Below, piece after piece: positions 8,308-17,672 of a stretch of 64,000 nt of DNA (positions within the stretch are counted from its first letter, which is position 1; each line of letters begins with the position of its first letter). The notes under the pieces were generated by a model that did no database searches, was not told where the DNA came from, and saw only the letters and a program-made list of their open reading frames with translations. Location of the stretch: assembly GCA_002835675.1 (NCBI GenBank), contig PIZR01000002.1, positions 907,878 through 971,877 of the forward strand, read 5' to 3'. The stretch is from Bacillus sp. BA3. GTDB taxonomy: Bacteria > Bacillota > Bacilli > Bacillales > DSM-1321. The position numbers and the translations under genes are program-made.

Positions 8308-8982
8308 TCATTTATTTCTTCGATATAGATCCCTGCTCTTGTAACCCTCTCCTAAAATCATTTTCATTTCCTGGCGCCGTTTCACTTGGGTCGCCTCTTG
8401 TTTTGCACTATACACGTAACGGGCCCAATCCTTGCGATACCCTGGGGTAAGTGATTGATAGAACGCAAGCAAATCAGGAGAATCGTGTAAATCTTTCTCA
8501 ATTTCAGAAATCATTTCGATATAATCATCTACTGATTGGCTTGCTTTGGTAGATGGACGGTTTCTACTTTTCGAATCTTCTTTCAGTCCGACTACCGTAA
8601 AGACATCATCCAACCCAACCATACGTGCAAACTTCAGGTCACTCGAGCCAACATAACCTTCATCATCCGCACCAAGGCCTTGCATCAGATCATCACGATG
8701 AATATATGTAGCATAACCCTTATTCCCCTTCTTGGGGTACGCCAAATAAATATAGCCGTTTTTACTCAAATGATTCTTCTCGATTACCTTATCCACGATT
8801 CCTTTTAAAGAACCCATATCCAATACAAAGGCAAATATAAGATCATAGGCACTTTCATTAAGCTCTGTATCGTAATCCGGCAGCTCTGTTAAATAATCCG
8901 CCCCGGCTGGCAGATTCAAGACTGCTACCCGTTCATATTTATGTAAATTCAGTTTTTCGACTATTGTTTTGCCCATTGGCAT
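8308..8982 (-). CDS. YdeI/OmpD-associated family protein with DUF3052-like N-terminus
   Basis: A 224-residue soluble protein. The C-terminal 60 residues (YQSLTPGYRKDWARYVYSAK, then RRQEMKMILGEG) match the YdeI/OmpD-associated domain (bacteriocin-protection family, PF13376). The N-terminal part (AVLNLPAGADYL, YDLIFAFVLDMGSLKGIVDKV) resembles DUF3052-like domains. The function is unknown. The ATG at 8982 has a GATGGTGA site; a second ATG two codons later is also possible. It appears monocistronic, and the 8228-8307 gap before the permease genes shows no terminator that I trust. Confidence 0.75.
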   Translation of the reverse strand: MPMGKTIVEKLNLHKYERVAVLNLPAGADYLTELPDYDTELNESAYDLIFAFVLDMGSLKGIVDKVIEKNHLSKNGYIYLAYPKKGNKGYATYIHRDDLMQGLGADDEGYVGSSDLKFARMVGLDDVFTVVGLKEDSKSRNRPSTKASQSVDDYIEMISEIEKDLHDSPDLLAFYQSLTPGYRKDWARYVYSAKQEATQVKRRQEMKMILGEGYKSRDLYRRNK

Positions 8983-9060
8983 TCACCATCCCAGTTCATT
9001 TTTGTCTCTCTTCAGTTTATAAGCACCCCATTGCGTTAGCAACTTTCCGTATTCAAGAGA

Positions 9061-9093
9061 AAAAGGACGGGAAATAATGCTCCCGCCCTTTTT
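9061..9093 (-). terminator. Terminator of the MFS-SDR operon
   Basis: AAAAGGACGGGA pairs with TCCCGCCCTTTT around an 8-base loop. The minus strand then reads T-rich sequence. It lies just beyond the MFS stop. Confidence 0.82.
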
Positions 9094-9123
9094 AAATATA
9101 TTGGCTCATGCCCTTAGAAAAAA

Positions 9124-10386
9124 TCAATTCCAGTGCCCAGCTACCTCGAGTTTCCTTTTTCCTTTGAAAGCAAGGATAATCAAAGCTAAATTGATGATTA
9201 ACATGATAGCGATCGCATAGAGTACGGATGTATAGCTACCTGTGAATTCAAAGATATAACCGTATCCCGGTAAAGCGACAATACCAGCGACAGCTAAACC
9301 TACCACAGCAGAAGCATAGATTTCACTGTATTCTTTATTGCCGAACAAAGCAGTTGTCAGCAGCGGTCCCAATGTGCCGATAGATGCAACTACAAATCCA
9401 TAGATAGCAATGGCCAATGTAAACATTGCTGAATTTTCCGGAATGGCTAAAAGGATTACAATTGGAACCAAACCTATTATCATCGCAAAGAGTGCTGTGT
9501 TTTTCGCTCCAATTTTATCCGAAAGAACACCGAAGGCTAAAGCACCTAATAACACACCAACCGACCAGCCTCCCATTGCATTACCCGCAAATGTAACATC
9601 ATAGCCCAAGCCCATCGCAAATGGTGCAACATGCTGACCAAAGCTTCCTATTGCCGTTATAAAGAAGAAAAATAGGAGCAATGCATAAAATGCAGAGGAT
9701 CTTCTTGCTACTGCTGCTGTAACCCCTTTATTAGTAACTGCTTTAGGAATTGTCTTTTCATCACTTTCAGATTCGTCTTCCCCAAGCCGCTGCATACCTT
9801 TTTGCTGAGGGGCCATCCTGATCGTTAAAAGTACGATTGGTATTACGATTGCCATCACCAATACACCTAAAATGATATACGTATTTCTCCAGCCTTGGCT
9901 ATCTATTAAATTACCTGCCATTGGTTGAAGGATTGCCCCGAATAACCCGCCTGAAGCCACCATGATTCCCATCGCCAGGCCATTATGCTTTTTAAACCAA
10001 TTATTGATCAATACTGGCCCAGCCATTTGGCAGACAAAAATTGATCCAATTGACATAGGGATACAGAACAAGTACCAGCCCCATACGGAATTCATTAAAC
10101 CAAACATAGCAAATGATCCTGCTTGTAAAATAACTCCTATTACCAATATTGTTCTAATATCATATTTCGCCATCATTTTCCCTGCAATCGGCAGGAAAAT
10201 CATGGTGACGATTGATGAAATGCTGAAGTACAAGGATAAGCTTCCCATCCCGATGCCCAAATCCTCTGACACAGGTGTCAAAAACAATCCGCCTGCAGTC
10301 ATAATGCCGCCTTTGGCAATACCGACCATAATAGCCAATCCAGCTAATAGCCACCAAGCAAAGTGAATTTTTTTCTTTTTACTCAT
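9124..10386 (-). CDS. MFS transporter, OFA/monocarboxylate-like, 12 TM
   Basis: A 420-residue permease with about 12 hydrophobic segments, a long charged central loop (residues about 198-222), and the N-terminal pattern GIAKGGIMTAGGLFLTPVSEDLGIG. MFS loop motifs are visible at GKMMAKYDIRTILVIG and GVLSDKIGAKNTALF. The closest groups are OFA and monocarboxylate porters, so an organic acid is a plausible substrate, but this is not certain. It lies downstream of an SDR gene with a 161-base gap and ends at a clear terminator. Co-transcription from the TetR-type promoter upstream of the SDR is likely. Confidence 0.83.
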   Translation of the reverse strand: MSKKKKIHFAWWLLAGLAIMVGIAKGGIMTAGGLFLTPVSEDLGIGMGSLSLYFSISSIVTMIFLPIAGKMMAKYDIRTILVIGVILQAGSFAMFGLMNSVWGWYLFCIPMSIGSIFVCQMAGPVLINNWFKKHNGLAMGIMVASGGLFGAILQPMAGNLIDSQGWRNTYIILGVLVMAIVIPIVLLTIRMAPQQKGMQRLGEDESESDEKTIPKAVTNKGVTAAVARRSSAFYALLLFFFFITAIGSFGQHVAPFAMGLGYDVTFAGNAMGGWSVGVLLGALAFGVLSDKIGAKNTALFAMIIGLVPIVILLAIPENSAMFTLAIAIYGFVVASIGTLGPLLTTALFGNKEYSEIYASAVVGLAVAGIVALPGYGYIFEFTGSYTSVLYAIAIMLIINLALIILAFKGKRKLEVAGHWN

Positions 10387-10547
10387 TGATGTTTCCCCCT
10401 AAGCTCTCGTATTGCATCAAAATCCCCGCAGTAAAAGCCAGTAGCGTCATCGATTTGAAATAACACTACTGGTTATTAATGGACATTATCTTAACTCCAT
10501 ATATCCAATTATTGTTTATTCATCAAAAACACCCAGCTAGCATCCGC

Positions 10548-11303
10548 TTAACGTAGTTTAATGGAACCGCCATCAACCATGATTGTTTGACCAGTAATAT
10601 AATCAGAATCCTCACTTGCCAAGAATACAGCTGTACGTCCGATGTCACTTTCAAGCTCACCAAGTCTTCTTAGCGGAATTTTCGCAAGCATGTTTTGATA
10701 ATATTCTGGCTGCTCCTCTGCCCATTGAAGCATGCCTGGTGATTTGGCAATCGGGGCAATGATATTTACATTGATGCCGAATGGACCGAATTCATTTGCT
10801 GCAACACGGGTAATTCCACGGATTGCTTCTTTTGCTGCTGCATACGTACCTTGATTGACATCACCATTAATCCCGGCACCTGATGCAAAGTTAATGATTT
10901 TACCCTGTGTTTCTTTTAAGTATGGCAATGCAGCTTGCATGAAGTAGAAGGTTGGATAGAATCCGGTATTAAAGGATAGATCCAATTCTTTTTGTGTTGT
11001 GTCAGCAATGGAAGCCATTCTTGAAGCGTGTGCATTATTTACCAAGATATCAATTTTCCCGAATTTATCAGCCACTTCTTTAACGATCGAAGCCAATTTG
11101 TCATGCTCTGCAAGATTAGCTTGAATGAAAATGGATTCCGGTTGATATTCTTGTAATTCTTTTATGGTTTGGTTCCCAAGCTCTTCATTTAAATCGATGA
11201 TCGCCACTTTTGCTCCTTCTTTAACGAAAGCCATGGCCATACCTTTACCAATACCGCCAGCTGCCCCAGTGATGATAGCGGTTTTCCCTTGAAGTCTACT
11301 CAT
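10548..11303 (-). CDS. SDR-family NAD(P)-dependent oxidoreductase
   Basis: A 251-residue classical short-chain dehydrogenase. The cofactor motif TGAAGGIGKG is near residue 12, NNAH near 90 in place of NNAG, the catalytic serine in NFASGAG (about 142), and YAAAKE (about 154-159). The end reads SDYITGQTIMVDGGS as in FabG-like enzymes. The substrate is unknown. It shares a promoter region with the divergent TetR gene, and two palindromes overlap its predicted -35, so TetR repression is likely. The downstream MFS permease may import or export its substrate or product. Confidence 0.88.
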   Translation of the reverse strand: MSRLQGKTAIITGAAGGIGKGMAMAFVKEGAKVAIIDLNEELGNQTIKELQEYQPESIFIQANLAEHDKLASIVKEVADKFGKIDILVNNAHASRMASIADTTQKELDLSFNTGFYPTFYFMQAALPYLKETQGKIINFASGAGINGDVNQGTYAAAKEAIRGITRVAANEFGPFGINVNIIAPIAKSPGMLQWAEEQPEYYQNMLAKIPLRRLGELESDIGRTAVFLASEDSDYITGQTIMVDGGSIKLR

Positions 11304-11414
11304 TTTTCTATCCCCTTTTAATACATGTATTTTTTGAAATGCAATGAACTTCTTCTCTATGCATATATCAAGCTTTTATATCAGTGTCGTGAATATGCAC
11401 ATTAGCATGAACCA

Positions 11415-11467
11415 ATAATATAAAACGTTGACTTGTAAGTCAATCAAAAAGTTGACTGATGAGTCAA
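11415..11467 (-). promoter_or_regulatory. SDR promoter with two TetR-type operators
   Basis: Two palindromes of the form TTGACT-N4-AGTCAA lie at 11428-11443 and 11452-11467, 24 bases apart. On the minus strand the downstream half of the first gives TTGACT (11443-11438) as a -35, followed after 17 bases by TATTAT (11420-11415) as a -10. A repressor bound here would cover the promoter. The divergent TetR gene starts at 11675. Confidence 0.8.
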
Positions 11468-11674
11468 TCAAAAAAAGTATTCGCTGAAAAACGAGGATAA
11501 CCTCCCTTTTCTATCGAATATGTTAGTGAATGTTAAAAAGCCCCATCACTATTTTTTTTGATAAACTTATATGGTAGAGTGTTTATGGACAGAAAAATTT
11601 CCTACCGGTCGTTTTTTTAAAATTACCCATATGCATCAGCGATGAAATATTATTCAGCAAGTGAGGAATCAACG

Positions 11675-12271
11675 ATGGCTCCAAAAAATGATGAACAATT
11701 TAAGATAATCCGAGATCAACGCTATGAAGAAATCAGCAGTGCTGCACTGAAGATTTTCGCACGCAAGGGCTTTGCTGCAACAAAAATCAGTGATATTACT
11801 TCATCCGTGAATTTAAGTCATGGACTGTTTTACCATTACTTCAAATCTAAAGAGAATATTTATGTTTCCATTATCATGAACGTAATGGATATGTTTATTG
11901 AAACAGTGAATGAAGCGGAAAATAGAAAAGGCACACCTTGGGATCAACTGGTTTGGTTCACTGAACTTACTTTTTCCGGTTCACCAGAGGAAGCCTTGGA
12001 CCGCCGTGTTCTTGTTATTGAAGCCCAACATTCCGACACGCTCCCTGATGAGATTAAACAAGAATTGAATCAAAAATACGCCACAGCCATGAGAGGGATT
12101 GCCCGTATTATCAGTAAAGGACAGCAGGATGGAATTTTTGTGGATGGTGACCCGTTGGAACTGGCCATTTACTTCATTTCACTTAATCAAGGACTTTTAT
12201 TATGGAATTCAAAAGATATCCATCCCATTAAGGTTTCCGTTAACCAAGTAATGCGTCAATTACAGGCATAA
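11675..12271 (+). CDS. TetR/AcrR-family transcriptional regulator
   Basis: A 198-residue protein with the N-terminal TetR helix-turn-helix (EISSAALKIFARKGFAATKISDITSSVNLSHGLFYHYFKSKENIY) and a helical ligand-binding region. A frame reaches back to 11642, but a GTGAGGAA site about 6 bases before the ATG at 11675 supports the later start (MAPKND). It probably represses the divergent SDR-MFS operon through the two TTGACT-N4-AGTCAA palindromes. The palindromes lie over 200 bases from its own start, so autoregulation is less clear. The ligand is unknown. Confidence 0.85.
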   Translation: MAPKNDEQFKIIRDQRYEEISSAALKIFARKGFAATKISDITSSVNLSHGLFYHYFKSKENIYVSIIMNVMDMFIETVNEAENRKGTPWDQLVWFTELTFSGSPEEALDRRVLVIEAQHSDTLPDEIKQELNQKYATAMRGIARIISKGQQDGIFVDGDPLELAIYFISLNQGLLLWNSKDIHPIKVSVNQVMRQLQA

Positions 12272-12330
12272 ACTTAAGTAATGTGCATAGGCATTAGGGT
12301 ATCAACACTCCTGAAAAAATGATTTTCCTA

Positions 12331-12362
12331 GAAATGCAGACCTGACTTCAGATCTGTATTTC
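12331..12362 (+). terminator. Hairpin after TetR gene
   Basis: GAAATGCAGA pairs with TCTGTATTTC (one G-T) about 60 bases after the TetR stop. The U-tract is weak. The rest of the 12272-12629 gap is AT-rich and shows no gene; it must hold the promoter of the DinB-like gene. Confidence 0.5.
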
Positions 12363-12629
12363 TACCTCAAATCAAAACATTATAAATACCGATAAACAAT
12401 GTCTTTTCGTTGTACTATAAGAAATATCTTTTAACGCTCTTTTTTAAATAGAAACCTGCTTAAAAGCATAGTCTCACACTCCTTCAATCATCATGAATCC
12501 ACTTTAAATCAGGTGTTTTTTCCGTAGTTTTTATGCATTCTTTATGCAATCAGATATCCCTTTGTTTTTTCTTATATCAAAAAATTCAGTGATGCTTTCA
12601 TATGGGGGTGTCACAAAAGGGGAGTTCTC

Positions 12630-13133
12630 ATGAATTTTATCGAGTATGATTTGCTATTTGAATCAAGAAAACAGTTAATAGAGGAAATTACGGAGTTGGA
12701 TGAAAAAATGCTCCACCATAGGCCTGTGCCTGAAGTATGGAACATCGCCCAAATTTGCCATCATTTATATCTTACGGAACAGGTTTTTACAGAAGTTATA
12801 GCAAAAGGCATTCGGGAAAGGGATTTTAATAATATCATTCAAAAAAACATTTACTTCGTTACTGATAGAACAAGGAAATTCTCATCCCCTGAGGTCATTT
12901 CACCCTCTTCAACCCCATTTCAATTATCGAGCCTTATGGATTTGCTGGCAGAATCAAGAGATCGATTATTACAGGTTCTTTATGATATGGATTCAGATAT
13001 TTTGTTGAACAGAAAGAAAGCCAAGCATCCCCTGTTCGGGGACCTCTCATTGGATCAATGGATAGAATTATTATCCTTACATGAACAAAGGCATATCAAA
13101 CAGATACAAGAAATAAAGTCCTCCCTTATATAA
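12630..13133 (+). CDS. DinB-family protein
   Basis: A 167-residue four-helix protein of the DinB/YfiT-like superfamily. The metal-binding histidines expected for the family are visible: H44/H45 in QICHHLYLTE, and H151 and H155 in LHEQRHIKQ at the C-terminus. These proteins bind a divalent metal and include bacillithiol and other thiol transferases; the specific function here is unknown. A GGGGAG ribosome site supports the ATG. It is monocistronic, with a terminator after it. Confidence 0.85.
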   Translation: MNFIEYDLLFESRKQLIEEITELDEKMLHHRPVPEVWNIAQICHHLYLTEQVFTEVIAKGIRERDFNNIIQKNIYFVTDRTRKFSSPEVISPSSTPFQLSSLMDLLAESRDRLLQVLYDMDSDILLNRKKAKHPLFGDLSLDQWIELLSLHEQRHIKQIQEIKSSLI

Positions 13134-13195
13134 GCCATTCAATGACTCCATTAGTAATCAGCCGGGTACAGCATTTAAGTCGATTTCCAATAAAT

Positions 13196-13227
13196 AAAGA
13201 GACCACTTCATTTTGTGGTCTTCTTTC
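13196..13227. terminator. Bidirectional terminator between dinB-like gene and phnE
   Basis: AAAGAGACCAC and GTGGTCTTCTTT pair around an 8-base loop. The hairpin serves the plus-strand DinB-like gene and could also end the long minus-strand phosphonate transcript. Confidence 0.7.
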
Positions 13228-13310
13228 ATGCTTACTATGAAACGAACGTGACTGTCAGGGGCTGCACCAAATTGTTGGATGGGCATAACCCATATTTAAC
13301 CATTCCGGTA

Positions 13311-14183
13311 TCAAGATGATACTTTTAGTTTCCTTTTGATTTGTGTTGCGAAGATTTCAAGACAGATTGCAATTATCAGGATAAAATAAGTGATTGCTCC
13401 AATTTCACTCAAGTCAAAGTAAAATCCACTTGCCATGAACATATCGAAGCCGATTCCTCCTGCGCCTGCCGCTGCGCCCATTGCGACCGCCACTGCAAAA
13501 TTGATTTCAAAGCGCATGAAGGTCCAGGAAATGATATAAGTGATCGAAGATGGAATGATGACTTGAAACACGATCTGCCACCAATTCGCACCGCTTGCTT
13601 GCAGGGCTTCTATAGCACCTTTATCAATTTCCTCGAAGGATTCCGAGTAGGCCTTTACAAGGTAACTTATGGAGTGAAACGTCATCCCTATAACTGCCGC
13701 TACACTGCCCAACCCTGCTGCGACTGCAAAGATGAGGACCCATAACACGGTAGGAACGGCTCTAATCAGGGCAACCGATCCCTTTATGATCACCGATAAT
13801 GGCTTGGACGAGATATTTCCAGCCGCTAAAAGTCCCAACATCAGGGCAATGATTGCACCAAATATTGTCGTCAAGAAGGCTAAACCTAATGTAATCGACA
13901 CCTGATAAAGCGCTTGAGCAAAGGTAAAGTGCTTCAGATGCGGCTCAAAAAACATGGTCTTCAAATTGTCGACCGTCAATGATAGCGCGTCCCACAGTTT
14001 GACATCCTTATAATCAAAACTGGCAAAAGCGTATATGGTCAAACCTGCTAGTAGCAGCACACACAACCTAATGGCGATTGAAGATTTCGAGAAGGGCTTT
14101 TTGGATAGCCGTTCAAGTAGCATTTTATCTAAATCCTGGCCAGTAGGAGAAGGAAATGGTTTGATTGGACCCTCTGCCTGCAT
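13311..14183 (-). CDS. phnE: Phosphonate ABC transporter permease PhnE (second copy)
   Basis: A 290-residue inner-membrane permease with the ABC permease signature around EALQASGANWWQIVFQVIIPSSITYI and about six membrane segments. PhnE proteins form the channel for phosphonate uptake with PhnC (ATPase) and PhnD (binding protein). Two phnE genes in tandem, as here, make a heterodimeric channel, common in Firmicutes. Its ATG shares a base with the stop of the preceding phnE (TAATG), with AGGAGGG upstream, so translation is coupled. It is the last gene of the C-P lyase locus. Confidence 0.92.
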   Translation of the reverse strand: MQAEGPIKPFPSPTGQDLDKMLLERLSKKPFSKSSIAIRLCVLLLAGLTIYAFASFDYKDVKLWDALSLTVDNLKTMFFEPHLKHFTFAQALYQVSITLGLAFLTTIFGAIIALMLGLLAAGNISSKPLSVIIKGSVALIRAVPTVLWVLIFAVAAGLGSVAAVIGMTFHSISYLVKAYSESFEEIDKGAIEALQASGANWWQIVFQVIIPSSITYIISWTFMRFEINFAVAVAMGAAAGAGGIGFDMFMASGFYFDLSEIGAITYFILIIAICLEIFATQIKRKLKVSS

Positions 14184-14968
14184 TATAAAATCACCCTCCT
14201 CACATAATTTGAGATCAATTCAATAGATAATATCGAAATGATGATCGTAATGACGACAAGACTGGCAATGTCATAACTCAAGTTTTTATAATAAAGATTA
14301 AACGTAAAACCAATACCCGATCCTGTAAGCAGTCCAACCAATGTTGCATTCCTGATATTCGTTTCAACCATAAAAAGTACCCAGCTGATCATTTGCGGAA
14401 TGGTTGAAGGTATAACAGACTGCGAAATTACGGTTAGATAACTTGCGCCGGTTGTCTGCAAAGCCTCTACGGAACTGCAGCTCACTTCATCGATCGTTTC
14501 AATAAAAGCCCTTGTTAAAAAACCGAAAGATCCGAAAAACAAGGCAAAATAACCGGTCAAGGAACTTTGTCCAAATGAAAATAACAGAACCAACGCCCAT
14601 ATTGAGACATCAATATTCCTAAATAAAACTGCTATCCCACGGCTAAAACCTCCGAAAAAGGCATTCACCCTTGTCGTATTGGAACCCAGTATCGCAAATA
14701 CAAAGGCCAATATTCCTGCGAGCGTGGTAGCTGCAACGGATATTAAAAGTGTTTCTTTCAGCTTTATCAAAATGTCCGGGAGTTTGGTAAGGGAATCCTT
14801 TGTTGGATAAAAATTCGATAACGACCATTGTATGGCCTTAGGAACGGAAGTAACCCCTTTTGCGATGCTGAATTCGGTAATGATGATGGAAACAGCCGTC
14901 GCAGCCCCAATGAGCAAAAACAATACAAGTGAATTTCTTCTCTTTTTTGCAAAAACATCAGCCGACAT
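14183..14968 (-). CDS. phnE: Phosphonate ABC transporter permease PhnE (first copy)
   Basis: A 261-residue permease with the EAA loop at VEALQTTGASYLTVISQSVIPSTIPQ and about six membrane segments. The GGGAGG site before the ATG at 14968 (MSADVFAKK) rules out the six-residue longer frame. The start lies inside the end of phnC (11-base overlap), a sign of coupling. It pairs with the downstream phnE to make the membrane part of the PhnCDE importer. Confidence 0.92.
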   Translation of the reverse strand: MSADVFAKKRRNSLVLFLLIGAATAVSIIITEFSIAKGVTSVPKAIQWSLSNFYPTKDSLTKLPDILIKLKETLLISVAATTLAGILAFVFAILGSNTTRVNAFFGGFSRGIAVLFRNIDVSIWALVLLFSFGQSSLTGYFALFFGSFGFLTRAFIETIDEVSCSSVEALQTTGASYLTVISQSVIPSTIPQMISWVLFMVETNIRNATLVGLLTGSGIGFTFNLYYKNLSYDIASLVVITIIISILSIELISNYVRRVIL

Positions 14969-15746
14969 GGGAACCTCCCAAATCAAAAATCAACTTTCCT
15001 TCATCCGATCCATAAATCTGATGGATATCATTTGAGGTTATATTTTGAGTTGTGCCATTGAAAACAACCTTGCCACCATTCACACCGATAATTCGATCCG
15101 AATATTTCAGGGCCACATCGACTTGATGCAGGTTGACAACAACTGTGATTCCCATGGAAGAGCATATATTCCTTAAATGATCCATGATCACCTTGGAAGA
15201 ATTCGGGTCAAGAGAGGCAATCGGTTCATCGCACAATAGCAATTTAGGATTTTGGATAAGTGCCCGCGCTATACCAACCCGTTGTTTTTGGCCACCGCTC
15301 AACTGATCGGACCTTTTATAGATTAGATCTTCCAGACCGAGAATTTGGAGAACTTTAGCAGCCTGAAGTTTCTCCTCTTCACTATAAAGGCCAAGGATTC
15401 CAGCCAGTGTAGATTTATAGCCTAAACGTCCATGGAGGGTATTTTCAATCACACTTAATCTATTTACAAGATTGTAATGTTGAAAAACCATCCCTATTTT
15501 CCTGCGTACTTTCTTTAACTCCCTTTTATTCACCTTGTATACATGATCATTATCAAAAATGATTTCTCCGCTAGAAGCATCGATCATTCTATTGATGCAT
15601 CGAAGAAGAGTTGATTTCCCTGCACCGGATGGCCCTATGATCGAAACGAACTCTCCTTCTTTCACAGTGAAGTCAATATTGGATAACGCCTTTGTACCAT
15701 TTCCAAAATGTTTTGAGACATTTTTCACTTCCAATAATGTTTTCAT
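14958..15746 (-). CDS. phnC: Phosphonate ABC transporter ATP-binding protein PhnC
   Basis: A 262-residue ATPase: Walker A GPSGAGKST near residue 38, Q-loop VFQHYNLV near 90, signature LSGGQKQR near 148, and Walker B LLLCDEP near 170. PhnC energises phosphonate uptake. A GGGAGG site stands before the ATG at 15746; the frame extends five codons further to a GTG but without ribosome site support. It lies 27 bases after phnD and overlaps phnE. Confidence 0.93.
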   Translation of the reverse strand: MKTLLEVKNVSKHFGNGTKALSNIDFTVKEGEFVSIIGPSGAGKSTLLRCINRMIDASSGEIIFDNDHVYKVNKRELKKVRRKIGMVFQHYNLVNRLSVIENTLHGRLGYKSTLAGILGLYSEEEKLQAAKVLQILGLEDLIYKRSDQLSGGQKQRVGIARALIQNPKLLLCDEPIASLDPNSSKVIMDHLRNICSSMGITVVVNLHQVDVALKYSDRIIGVNGGKVVFNGTTQNITSNDIHQIYGSDEGKLIFDLGGSHVG

Positions 15747-15773
15747 GTATGATCCTCCCACATTGTATTGCCT

Positions 15774-16808
15774 TTATTTAGATAATTCCCGAATTGGATT
15801 GAACCAGTCATCCTCAACTTCTACCAATCTTTCTTTTCCGCTCACCCTTTTGAATAGCCCTGATAACTTAGAGTCTTCTGGTACAAAAACTTTCTCGTTA
15901 TTTGCCATTTCATCAGAAATCAACGTTTCAAGGATTTTTCCACGTGTTTCCTCACTGACTAATTCCGTGTTAACAACGAAAGGTGCATTCAAAACTGGTG
16001 TCACTGAAATGAGTGAAAATGTCTTATCTACAACTGTGTTAAAGGGTTCAGCTGCACCCTTCTTTACCTTATACACGGCACCTGCTTTATTCTCTTCCCC
16101 ATCAGCCAGCTCCACATAATTATTGACACATGTGTCACAAAAAGCTGCCACGTCCGCTTTCCCGGTCAAAAGATTTACAGCGGATCCTTGGTGTGAACCG
16201 CCATAAAGCACTTCACTGAAGAATTTATCTTTCCCGCCTTCCAATAAATCCTCGGCCTTTAATTCCTTAAACTTATCTTGCTTCGAGAAATAATCAACGA
16301 TTCCTGTGGAAGGAACTTTGAAGCCAGATGTAGAGCTATTTGATACGAAAGAGAACTTTTTCCCTTGGATACCGTCTATCTTATATTCGTCGTTAGTTTT
16401 ATAGTCATCTGCATTTTGAACAGCCAGCCAGCTATTATAGACTGCATCATCCAACGTACCTGATTCACCGCTTGGAACAACTAGAGGTTGAACACTATCA
16501 TTTTTGTTGTTTGCTTCAATATATCCTTGTGCTCCCAGGAATGCCATATCTGCGTTTCCATTAGCAATTGCCTCGATTGCAATGTTATAATCCGTAGTGG
16601 TCTTATGTTCGACTTTCTTTCCTGTGGCATCTTCTAAGATCTTCCCGATTTCATCGCGGGCTTCCCCTAAATCTTCCCCTGATTCATTTGGCAGCCATGC
16701 TATGGTTAATGTATCATCCTCATTTGCACCTGTTGAACTACTAGAAGAGCAGCCTGTAAATACCAGCAAACTAACTAACATCAATATGGACATCATCGAC
16801 TTTTTCAC
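15774..16808 (-). CDS. phnD: Phosphonate ABC transporter substrate-binding lipoprotein PhnD
   Basis: A 344-residue secreted binding protein. The N-terminus is basic (KKSMMS), followed by the hydrophobic stretch ILMLVSLLVFTGC ending at a lipobox cysteine and a poly-serine linker. The mature part has the PhnD/PstS-like fold (LTIAWLPNESGED, MAFLGAQGYIEANNK). The best start is GTG at 16808: GGAGGGGAG lies 7 bases before it, while an ATG six codons upstream has none. In Gram-positives PhnD is lipid-anchored outside the membrane. It is 128 bases downstream of phnL, a gap that might hold an internal promoter, but I could not find a convincing one. Confidence 0.92.
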   Translation of the reverse strand: MKKSMMSILMLVSLLVFTGCSSSSSTGANEDDTLTIAWLPNESGEDLGEARDEIGKILEDATGKKVEHKTTTDYNIAIEAIANGNADMAFLGAQGYIEANNKNDSVQPLVVPSGESGTLDDAVYNSWLAVQNADDYKTNDEYKIDGIQGKKFSFVSNSSTSGFKVPSTGIVDYFSKQDKFKELKAEDLLEGGKDKFFSEVLYGGSHQGSAVNLLTGKADVAAFCDTCVNNYVELADGEENKAGAVYKVKKGAAEPFNTVVDKTFSLISVTPVLNAPFVVNTELVSEETRGKILETLISDEMANNEKVFVPEDSKLSGLFKRVSGKERLVEVEDDWFNPIRELSK

Positions 16809-16936
16809 GTTAAATCTCCCCTCCATTTTATACAGTCTTTTCTTATTTCAGTCACTTCCCATATAACAATACCGGTACAATACTAACCTGCTGTTAAGGA
16901 GGCTGAATATTCAGTAAAATTTGCGTGAATTCATCA

Positions 16937-17650
16937 TTAAATTTTTTGAATAGCATGATTAAAACATCCATCCTGCATGCTATATTCCTTAGTTACTAAC
17001 CGATTCATGAACTCCAAGTCATGAAAAATGCCCAACATTGTCGTTCCTTCGTTCATTAGCTGTTCAAGGAGGGTTTTCACCTTCACTTTAGAATCGTGAT
17101 CCAAACTTGCAGTAGGTTCATCCAACAGAAGGAGCCGCGGCCTTTTCACCATCGCTCTTGCTATATTTAACCTTAGCTTCTCTCCTCCTGAAAAAGTGGC
17201 AGGGTAACTGTCCCAAAGCTCTTTTCCTATTTCAAAGTGATTGAGGATTTTTTCTGTTTCGATATTGGCCATTTCCCTGGTTTGTCCCATTTCAAGGATG
17301 GCCCCGGTAACGAGCTGCCTTGCTGTAGTTCTTGGCATGACATTTAAAAATTGGGATACATAACCTATCTCATGCTTACGCATGTAAATCATTTCCCTTT
17401 CCGTTGCTTTTGCCAGATTGATCGCACCATAGTGGGAAGAATCATACCAGATGTCTCCCACTTGAACCCGATAAGTACCGTAAACCGATTTTAGGATCGT
17501 TGATTTGCCGCTGCCGCTCTTGCCTGTAATGCCAATGAATTCGCCTTTTTTCACTTTGATCGTAATGTTGCTGACCGCATGGATATTCTTGCGTTGATTA
17601 TGTAAAATAAAAGACTTGGATAAATTATTGATCTCCAATATGTTCTCCAC
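16937..17650 (-). CDS. phnL: C-P lyase associated ABC-type ATPase PhnL
   Basis: A 237-residue ABC ATPase with Walker A GKSGSGKST (about 42-50), signature FSGGEKLRLNIARAM and Walker B LLLLDEP. PhnL has no partner permease; it is needed with PhnGHI to make alpha-D-ribose 1-methylphosphonate 5-triphosphate from ATP and phosphonate. The frame starts with GTG at 17650 with only a weak site (GGGTGG). It follows phnM by 22 bases, giving the order phnG-H-I-J-K-M-L. Confidence 0.92.
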   Translation of the reverse strand: MENILEINNLSKSFILHNQRKNIHAVSNITIKVKKGEFIGITGKSGSGKSTILKSVYGTYRVQVGDIWYDSSHYGAINLAKATEREMIYMRKHEIGYVSQFLNVMPRTTARQLVTGAILEMGQTREMANIETEKILNHFEIGKELWDSYPATFSGGEKLRLNIARAMVKRPRLLLLDEPTASLDHDSKVKVKTLLEQLMNEGTTMLGIFHDLEFMNRLVTKEYSMQDGCFNHAIQKI

Positions 17651-17672
17651 TTTGCCACCCGCTTTCTAGAAT

